Assembly (NCBI GenBank): GCA_013813135.1
Contig: JACCSF010000144.1
Span: 1 to 12,322 of the forward strand
Length of the DNA: 12,322 bases
Direction of reading: 5' to 3'
DNA from: Thermoleophilaceae bacterium
GTDB lineage: Bacteria; Actinomycetota; Thermoleophilia; Solirubrobacterales; Thermoleophilaceae
A program made the translations under genes and the position numbers. How positions within the stretch are numbered: the stretch's first letter is position 1; each line of letters opens with the position of its first letter. Below are positions 1 to 4,598 of this stretch, in pieces. Under the pieces are notes generated by a model. The model was not told the origin of the DNA. It searched no databases and worked only from the letters and a program-made list of their open reading frames with translations.

Positions 1-255
1 GGCCTGCTGCGCGAGCTCGGCGCGCCCGGCCGCCCGGCGCCTCGCACGCCCGGTGAGCTGACGCGCCGGGAGAGCGAGGTGCTCGAGCTGCTGGCCACCG
101 GCCTGTCAAATCCCGAGATAGCCGAGCGCCTCGTGATCAGCCCCAAGACGGCCGAACACCACGTCGGCCGAGTGCTCGCCAAGCTTGGCGTCCGCAACCG
201 CGCCGAGGCCGCGGGCTACGCGGCGCGCACGCGGGCCGAGGGCGGCACGTTGTAG
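1..255 (+). CDS. LuxR-family transcriptional regulator, C-terminal HTH domain (5' end outside window)
   Basis: Only the last 84 codons are visible; the frame is open from base 1 to the TAG at 253-255. The translation carries a complete LuxR/GerE helix-turn-helix: LTRRESEVLELLATGLSNPE at residues 20-39, then IAERLVISPKTAEHHVGRVL (40-59) and AKLGVRNRAEA (60-70). This matches the family pattern LTxRExEVL...G.sn.eIA..L.is..TV..H...i..KL.v..R. The domain binds DNA as a dimer. The missing N-terminus could be a response-regulator receiver or, as is common in soil actinobacteria, a large ATPase/TPR module; the sequence cannot decide. The tail after the HTH is short (GYAARTRAEGGTL). The last 40 bp overlap the 3' end of the convergent FAD oxidase gene, so the two could influence each other by read-through or antisense transcription (inference). 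Confidence 0.9.
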   Translation, partial: GLLRELGAPGRPAPRTPGELTRRESEVLELLATGLSNPEIAERLVISPKTAEHHVGRVLAKLGVRNRAEAAGYAARTRAEGGTL

Positions 256-1592
256 TTGAGCCGGAAGACGTTGTCAGGGTCCCAGCGGTCCTTGACCTCG
301 ACCAGCCGCGCCCAGACGGGATTGCTGTAGGCGTCGCGGATCCGCTGCTCCGGCTCGTCCTGCAGCGAGTTGACGTAGACCCCACCGGTGCTGTGGGGCG
401 TCAGCGCGTCGAACACGCCGCGCGTCCACTCGATTTGTTCGGCGTCGTCGCCCTCCCACCAGGACCCGACCACCCATAGGAGCCGGTATGCGTTGCGATG
501 CACGAACGCCGTGCTTTCCGGCGCGACGCGCTGAATCGCACCGCCCATGCGCGCAGTGATGATCAGCGACATCGGCGAGGGCACGCCGGAGTGCAGCTCG
601 ACCATCCGCTGGATCGCCGCATCCGGCAGCTCGGCGAGCCAGTGGCTCTTGGAGTAGTTGCGCATCCCGTGTGGCGCGGTGGGGTCGAGCATCTCCTGCG
701 CGCCGATCACCGGCATCCGCCCGAGCATGTCGAGCGACGGTGGGCCGAACTCGCGGAGCGGGCGCAGCACGCGCTCGCCCTCATCGGGATCGCCCGCGTA
801 GACGATCCCGATCGCGAGGGCGGGCTTGCCCTGGAGCTCCTCGGGGAACGGCGGCTCGGGCGGGACGGTCATGAATGTCTCGTAGACCGTCAGGTCGTGC
901 GGCGCCTCGTCCATGAAGTCGCGTGAGAAACGCAGGACCTCGCCGGCGCGCTCGAGCGGGTGCAGCAACATTCCCGCCAGTACCTCCGGCCCGTGCTCGC
1001 AGAGCTCGAACTCGAATTCGGTGACGATGCCGAAGTTGCCGCCGCCGCCGCGCAGACCCCAGAACAGGTCAGGGTTCTCCTCGTCGGACGTGCGCACGAC
1101 GTCGCCGTCCGCCGTCACGACGCGGGCGGCACGCAGGCGGTCGATCGCGAGGCCGTAGCGGCGCGTGATCCAGCCGATCCCGCCGCCGAGCGTCAGGCCC
1201 GCCACCCCGGTGTGCGACACGTGGCCGTAAGGGATCGCCAGGCCGTACGGTCCCGTTGCTCTCGCCACGTCGCCGAGCAGCGCTCCGCCGCCCACGCGGG
1301 CGCGGCGGGTCTGCGTGTCGACCTCGACGCGGTTGATCGCCGAGAGGTCGATGGTCACCCCACCGTGCGACATCGAGTGACCCTGCATGCTGTGTCCGCC
1401 GCCACGCACGGCGATATCCGCTCCCTGGTCGCGGGCGCGCAGGAGCGCCTCGGCGACCTCCGCGTCCGTGCGGGGTCGGGCAATGGCCGCCGGGCGATGG
1501 TCGACCGAGCCGTTCCAGAGGGCGCGCGCCGCCTCGTAGCGCTCGTCCTGCGGTTCGATCGCTTCACAACTCAGGCTATCGGTGACGCTCAT
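216..1592 (-). CDS. FAD-binding oxidoreductase (PCMH/FAD_binding_4 plus BBE C-terminus)
   Basis: This is a 458-aa protein, a normal length for berberine-bridge-enzyme-like oxidases, which use covalently bound FAD to oxidise sugars, alkaloids or other secondary metabolites with O2. The FAD domain spans about residues 35-200. RGGGHS (63-68) contains the His (H67) that takes the 8-alpha-histidyl FAD link in this family. GHVSHTGVAGLTLGGGIGW (123-141) is the second FAD loop; it has no Cys at the usual 6-S-cysteinyl position, which predicts a singly linked FAD. LRGGGGNFGIVTEFEFEL (180-197) closes the domain. The C-terminal BBE motif is DPDNVFRLNYNV near residues 438-449. I chose ATG 1592 because AGAGGAGAG lies just upstream (1595-1603) and homology starts soon after; the frame stays open to 1925, but that stretch is low-complexity and unlike the family. 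The substrate cannot be told. No signal peptide is visible. Confidence 0.93.
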   Translation of the reverse strand: MSVTDSLSCEAIEPQDERYEAARALWNGSVDHRPAAIARPRTDAEVAEALLRARDQGADIAVRGGGHSMQGHSMSHGGVTIDLSAINRVEVDTQTRRARVGGGALLGDVARATGPYGLAIPYGHVSHTGVAGLTLGGGIGWITRRYGLAIDRLRAARVVTADGDVVRTSDEENPDLFWGLRGGGGNFGIVTEFEFELCEHGPEVLAGMLLHPLERAGEVLRFSRDFMDEAPHDLTVYETFMTVPPEPPFPEELQGKPALAIGIVYAGDPDEGERVLRPLREFGPPSLDMLGRMPVIGAQEMLDPTAPHGMRNYSKSHWLAELPDAAIQRMVELHSGVPSPMSLIITARMGGAIQRVAPESTAFVHRNAYRLLWVVGSWWEGDDAEQIEWTRGVFDALTPHSTGGVYVNSLQDEPEQRIRDAYSNPVWARLVEVKDRWDPDNVFRLNYNVPPSARVRAA

Positions 1593-1594
1593 GG

Positions 1595-1603
1595 CTCTCC
1601 TCT
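1595..1603 (-). promoter_or_regulatory. Ribosome binding site of the FAD oxidase
   Basis: On the minus strand the sequence reads AGAGGAGAG, ending two bases before ATG 1592; the GGAG core sits about 5 nt from the start codon. It is the only good Shine-Dalgarno match near the N-terminus and fixes the start at 1592 rather than at upstream in-frame ATGs. Confidence 0.6.
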
Positions 1604-1917
1604 GCTCGTGTGCAGGGCGAGCTTGCGCGATTGCCGAGCCCAATACGTCGGGGAGTTCCCCTATCTGCGCCCTGGTTTGATCCCGGCTCATCGCCCCTTC
1701 GTCGCAACCCAGGACGCCTTCGACCTCGTCGGTCGGCGGCGGCCAACGCACAGCCGTTCTCGGTCCATGCTGGAGACTTCTGCCCTGGCCTGGAGTGCCT
1801 GTTCCCTCATGAAGGCGGGAGCGCCGGCAAACGCCGCTCCCACGCCCGCCTTGGACGAGACGCAGTCGTCGGCGCCGGCTCCGAACCCGCGCCTGCATTG
1901 CGCGCAGGAGCAAGCGT

Positions 1918-1961
1918 GTCCCCACGAGCCGGCGTAGCCGGCGAGGCCAGGACGTGGGGAC
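1918..1961. repeat. Nested perfect inverted repeat (two stacked hairpins), REP-like
   Basis: The outer arms are GTCCCCACG (1918-1926) and CGTGGGGAC (1953-1961), nine perfect pairs. Inside, GCCGGC (1928-1933) and GCCGGC (1937-1942) form a second 6-bp stem around the loop GTA. No T-tract follows on either strand, so a simple intrinsic terminator is unlikely. The form, a palindromic GC-rich unit in intergenic DNA, is like REP-type extragenic elements; alternatives are a protein-binding palindrome or a cruciform-prone recombination site. The pairing is directly visible; the role is not known. Confidence 0.65.
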
Positions 1962-2134
1962 CGGAGAGTTCAGTCGTCTCTGGTGGGTCGGGCGAGGTCG
2001 CGTGGACGAGTCGGTCGATCATGGCGGCGGCGACGACGTCGCCCAACCTCCACGTCCAGCACCCGTTCCGCCCCGGCTCGATCACAAAGACCGAGCCAGG
2101 CTCGACGGCCTCCCGGACGCCTCCGCCAAGCGGG

Positions 2135-2183
2135 GGTCAATTTCGGCCGGCGGAGGGCGGTCAGTGTTCACCCGGCGCCGACA
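2135..2183. mobile_element. Possible IS21-family terminal region (isolated end)
   Basis: Two imperfect direct copies of a GGTCARTNT..CCGGCG motif begin at 2135 and 2159, 24 bp apart, and the second copy runs into CCGACA at 2178-2183. Read on the minus strand this gives TGTCGG at the outer tip followed by two TGACC-containing repeats. That resembles the TG...CA tips with internal multiple repeats of IS21-family elements (family knowledge). No intact istA or istB lies beside it, only a very short IstB-like peptide on the minus strand. If real, it is a solitary end left after deletion of the element; the match is by eye and weak. Confidence 0.3.
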
Positions 2184-2350
2184 CCTCCGGGCGCCGCCGC
2201 GACCATCGGACGCCCTCCAGAATGACCACGGATCTACCCCGAGTTAGCCCGAATGTACCCCGAAACGGCGTATTCCCCGGTATTTCCAAGTCTGAATAAA
2301 GCGCTCATTTGCAGGTGCTTCCGTCTGTCCTCGTCTCCGCGAGCGGAATC

Positions 2351-2390
2351 AGTAATCCGCGTGTCGGGGGTTCGAGTCCCTCCTCCGGCA
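2351..2390 (+). other. tRNA 3'-half fragment (tRNA-Thr-like), candidate att site of an integrated element
   Basis: Bases 2366-2382 form a proper T-arm: stem GGGGG/CCCTC with one G-T pair, around loop TTCGAGT (2371-2377). It is preceded by a 5-nt variable loop GTGTC (2361-2365) and the 3' anticodon-stem strand TCCGC (2356-2360), and followed by the acceptor 3' strand CTCCGGC and discriminator A (2383-2390). The matching 5' acceptor GCCGGAG and a D-arm are absent upstream, so this is not a functional gene. Similarity starts in the anticodon loop, where GT would occupy positions 35-36, suggesting a threonine tRNA (inference). A 3' tRNA piece starting at the anticodon loop is the usual footprint of a tyrosine integrase, and an integrase remnant lies immediately to the right. 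Confidence 0.7.
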
Positions 2391-2404
2391 TCCCCGCAGC
2401 ACCC

Positions 2405-2690
2405 TCGCTTTCCGCGCCTTTGCAGGCGATTCGCGCGGATCCGGGAGCGCCAGGTACGCGTTGAGGCGCTCGGGCCGGGTCGTGTTGCTCCGGCTGCGGC
2501 AGGAGCTTCGTGTAGCGCTGGACCATCTGCAGGTCCGAGTGGCCCATTACTCCATCAGCTACTTGAGCGTGTAGCCGACCACCATCAGGGACGGGGCGTA
2601 CGTGTGGCGGCACTCGTGCAGCGTGATCCGCTGCTGCGCTATGCCTTGACGTAGGCTCGCGCGCGAAACTCGCCCCCCGATCATGGCCGT
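2405..2690 (-). pseudogene. Tyrosine recombinase/phage integrase, C-terminal remnant with frameshifts
   Basis: Three consecutive pieces of one integrase C-terminus lie in different minus-strand frames. ITLHECRHTYA (about 2595-2627) holds the box II Arg in the HxxR pattern. Continuing in a second frame, QVADGVMGHSDLQMVQRYTK (about 2507-2566) holds the GH motif and the nucleophile-type RY. A third frame gives ERLNAYLALPDPRES (about 2425-2470), the normal tail. The first frame stops at 2559-2561 (TAG). The N-terminal arm and core-binding domains and box I Arg are not found. The gene reads toward the tRNA fragment, whose antisense would be translated as EEGLEPPTRG, a well-known spurious peptide. 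At least two frameshifts mark it as dead, unless they are assembly errors. Family knowledge: such integrases insert elements into tRNA genes. Confidence 0.75.
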
Positions 2691-2738
2691 TGCGCGTGAG
2701 GCCTTGTCTGGCAGCGCGTGCGCGGGAAGGACCGGGGC

Positions 2739-2846
2739 ATGACCGGCGAGCGCATTCCCGCCATCGTCCTCGCGGCACTCGCGTGCGGCGCGGCCACGGT
2801 CGTGCTGGTCGCCTCGAGCGACCACCTGGAGGCCAAGGCGGTAACC
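2739..2846 (+). pseudogene. Truncated 5' end of a membrane protein gene, sensor-kinase-like
   Basis: An ATG at 2739 is preceded by a strong ribosome binding site, GGGAAGGA (2724-2731, 7 nt spacing). The first 36 residues are MTGERIPAIVLAALACGAAT and then VVLVASSDHLEAKAVT: a short charged N-terminus, a hydrophobic helix at about residues 6-25, then SSDHLE. This resembles the first transmembrane segment of actinobacterial multi-pass sensor histidine kinases (from memory, not verified). Beyond about residue 36 hydrophobicity is lost and the frame merely runs through the antisense of the next gene, so the rest of the gene is missing. I read it as a gene start cut off at a recombination junction near 2845. 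A short secreted or membrane peptide is the alternative. Confidence 0.38.
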
Positions 2847-2861
2847 CGGTCGAAAGCCGGG
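2845..2861 (-). terminator. Possible weak terminator hairpin after the class I methyltransferase
   Basis: CCCGG (2845-2849) and CCGGG (2857-2861) pair, with an additional T-G pair, around a short CGAAA loop, 24 bp beyond the stop codon of the minus-strand methyltransferase. Only two Ts follow on the minus strand, so intrinsic termination would be weak. The same spot is the apparent junction with the truncated membrane protein fragment. Confidence 0.28.
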
Positions 2862-2885
2862 ACGGCTCAGCGTGGGCCGACCGCA

Positions 2886-3587
2886 CTACTTCCTCGCCAC
2901 CACCTGATAGTTCTTCGGCAATCCCTGGCCAACGAACTTGAACCTGAGATCAAGCTTCGCAAGCCCGTCGGCGACGCGGCGCCCCGCGCGCTTGGAGACC
3001 TTCGCAGCCAACGCCAACGTCAGACCTGTGAGGCCGCCGCCGTAGTCCTCGGCCGACGAGGGAAGGCACTTGCTCATCACCCGCGCCTGATAGCTCAGCG
3101 TGCCGAGGTAACCCTCCATCCAGTCGATCTTCAGTACCTCGAACCCCGCGCTTTCCAACAGGTGGCGCAAGCCGAATTGCGTGTAGCGGAAGAAGTCATA
3201 GGGCCGCTCGTGCTCCGCATAGAAGAGCGGGGCGGTGAGCCACAGAGTGCCTCCGGGTTTGAGGACACGGTGGAGTTCCGCCAAGACCTTCGCGGGTTCT
3301 GGGACGTGCTCGAGAACCTGGGTGAGTACGACATGATCGAACCGTGCGTCGTCGACAGGGATCTCGGCGAGGTCACAGACGTAGTCCGGTGCGGTGTACT
3401 TCTTGCCCTTGACGGCGAGGAAGTCCGCGGTCTCGTAGCCGGCATGAGCGAAAAGGCCCCGGTAGGGAGCACGCCCGGCCCCCGCGTCCAGAACCAGTTC
3501 ACCCGGCTGAACGGCTTGCCCAGCGCCGGCGAGGAAGCCGTAGAGATAGGAGCGGCTGCTGTTGCCGCGCGCGCTGTAGACCCCCAT
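2886..3587 (-). CDS. Class I SAM-dependent methyltransferase (Methyltransf_11 type)
   Basis: This 233-aa protein has a Rossmann methyltransferase core. Motif I is LVLDAGAGRAPY (31-42), which binds S-adenosylmethionine. CDLAEIPVDDARFDHVVLTQ (71-90) covers motifs II-III, VLEHVPEPAKVLAELHRVLK (91-110) plus PGGTLWLTAP (111-120) is the post-I region, and HERPYDFFRYT (126-136) with LLESAGFEV (143-151) closes the core. The HERPYDFFRYT segment is frequent in methyltransferases of surface-polysaccharide clusters (recalled from families, not searched). ATG 3587 is chosen because GAGG lies 4-7 bases upstream and no other start precedes it closely. It is divergent from the TylF-like methyltransferase gene, with 129 bp between, and flanked by mobile debris on its 3' side. 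Likely role: methylating a sugar, lipid or glycan-terminal group; the substrate is unknown. It is cytoplasmic, with no signal or membrane segment visible. Confidence 0.9.
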   Translation of the reverse strand: MGVYSARGNSSRSYLYGFLAGAGQAVQPGELVLDAGAGRAPYRGLFAHAGYETADFLAVKGKKYTAPDYVCDLAEIPVDDARFDHVVLTQVLEHVPEPAKVLAELHRVLKPGGTLWLTAPLFYAEHERPYDFFRYTQFGLRHLLESAGFEVLKIDWMEGYLGTLSYQARVMSKCLPSSAEDYGGGLTGLTLALAAKVSKRAGRRVADGLAKLDLRFKFVGQGLPKNYQVVARK

Positions 3588-3716
3588 GGCCTCGAAGCAT
3601 CCCGGAAACGCACTCCGCGCGGCGCCCGTTCGGCGAGGATGAGGCTCACGAGAGCTTGGCTAGACTGCCTCGCCTCTCGTCGCGGCCGCCCGGTCGACTC
3701 AAGGCAGAAGCGGTCT
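3588..3716. promoter_or_regulatory. Divergent intergenic region between two methyltransferase genes
   Basis: These 129 bp must hold promoters for both the minus-strand class I methyltransferase and the plus-strand glycan genes starting at 3717. A TAGACT at 3661-3666 could serve as a -10 for the plus-strand gene, but no convincing -35 is at the right distance. The position is a firm deduction from gene layout; no operator or box is claimed. Confidence 0.35.
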
Positions 3717-4589
3717 ATGACTGAATCACGCAGGCGCGGCTTCAAAGAGAAGGGATCCCACGCGACACGCCGGCTACGGCGCCGGATCGCGCGGTGGGCC
3801 GCCCCCAGCGTCGAAGCCGAGCTACGAGATACGCAGCGTGAACTCCGCGCGGCCCGCAAGCGGCTTGGCAGGACTCGTGCGCGGGCGCGCCGGCTCAGCG
3901 CGGAGCTCTCCGAGGCGTCCTACGGGCTGCCGCCGGAAGTAGAGACCACCATCTCCCGGGCACGCGAGGAGCACCTGACGTATCTCGACGCGCCCAACCT
4001 GCGCGTGCTCGCCTCGATCGTGCTGGACATGGAGAACCGCAAGCTGCCCGGCCTGATCATCGAGGCGGGCACGGCGCGCGGCGGTTCTGCGATCGTCATG
4101 GCCGGCGCGAAGTCGATTCAGCGACCGATGAAGGTCTACGACGCCTTCGGGATGATCCCGCCCCCGACCGAGCACGACGGCCCGGACGTGCATGCTCGGT
4201 ATCAGCGGATCGTCAGCGGTCAGGCCGGCGGCGTCGGCGGCGAGACCTACTACGGGTACCGCGACGACCTCCTTCAGGAGGTGGCCGCCTCGTTCGGCCG
4301 ACTCGGGCTTCCCGCTGCCGAGCACAACGTCGAGTTGATCAAGGGGCTGTTCGAGGACACCGTCGACCTCGACGAGCCGGTGGCGTTCGCCCATCTCGAC
4401 GGCGACTGGTACGAGTCAACGATGACGTGCCTGACCCGGATCGCTCCGCTGCTGGTCCCGACGGGCCGCATCGTGCTCGACGACTACTTCACCTGGTCCG
4501 GGTGTCGCGCCGCGGTCGACGACTACCTCAGCGACCGCGACGGATTCCGCCTCGAGCGCCGCACGAAGCTGCACATCATCCGTGAATAA
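3717..4589 (+). CDS. TylF/MycF-family O-methyltransferase with N-terminal coiled coil
   Basis: The 290-aa protein belongs to the TylF/MycF (macrocin O-methyltransferase) type, metal-dependent SAM enzymes that methylate sugar hydroxyls. The core is residues 92-290: LIIEAGTARGGSAIVMAG (113-130) is the SAM loop, VYDAFGMIPPP (140-150) matches the family's YDtFeG.p region, HLDGDWYES (226-234) and LDDY (254-257) give the conserved acidic metal and catalytic positions, and KLHIIRE ends the fold. Residues 31-65 are Arg/Glu/Ala-rich and heptad-like, a likely coiled coil; residues 1-30 are very basic. ATG 3717 follows only a weak AAGG, and the frame is open much further upstream, but that part is antisense to the neighbouring methyltransferase. 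The next gene starts 9 bp after its stop, so both are probably one transcript. Likely substrate: a sugar of a surface glycan rather than a macrolide, judging from the neighbours. Confidence 0.9.
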   Translation: MTESRRRGFKEKGSHATRRLRRRIARWAAPSVEAELRDTQRELRAARKRLGRTRARARRLSAELSEASYGLPPEVETTISRAREEHLTYLDAPNLRVLASIVLDMENRKLPGLIIEAGTARGGSAIVMAGAKSIQRPMKVYDAFGMIPPPTEHDGPDVHARYQRIVSGQAGGVGGETYYGYRDDLLQEVAASFGRLGLPAAEHNVELIKGLFEDTVDLDEPVAFAHLDGDWYESTMTCLTRIAPLLVPTGRIVLDDYFTWSGCRAAVDDYLSDRDGFRLERRTKLHIIRE

Positions 4590-4598
4590 TCCCGGCCG

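Larger units (their letters stand above)
1604..2342. other. Gene-poor stretch of about 740 bp, probably degraded accessory DNA
   Basis: Several frames are open here, as expected at this GC content, but their translations are Arg/Pro/Ser/Ala-rich. I recognise no family in any of the six frames. One minus-strand stretch (GDVVAAAMIDRLVHA, about 1998-2042) faintly recalls the C-terminal part of IS21-type IstB ATPases, but it is too short to call. The upstream part (1604-1900) is presumably the leader and promoter region of the FAD oxidase. Structured elements inside it are listed separately: a nested inverted repeat at 1918-1961 and a repeated motif resembling an IS21-family end at 2135-2183. The segment 2225-2330 is less GC-rich than its surroundings (for example around 2230-2310), consistent with foreign or scarred DNA. 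Confidence 0.5.

Noticed and set aside
1593..1925. In-frame N-terminal extension of the FAD oxidase to an upstream ATG at 1925
   Set aside because: The extra 111 residues are Arg/Gly-rich with no family similarity, while ATG 1592 has a clear ribosome binding site and the family-typical N-terminus.
2290..2390. A complete tRNA gene
   Set aside because: There is no 5' acceptor strand complementary to CTCCGGC and no D-arm; the possible anticodon stem 2343-2347/2356-2360 leaves an abnormal 8-nt loop.
2305..2886. 193-codon - strand frame including EEGLEPPTRG near its end
   Set aside because: The peptide is antisense translation of the tRNA fragment, and only the middle of the frame has integrase similarity; the whole is not one intact gene.
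2718..3716. In-frame extension of the TylF-like methyltransferase to 2718
   Set aside because: Most of it is the antisense of the class I methyltransferase gene, which has clear SAM motifs; only the first about 36 codons look like a separate truncated gene start.
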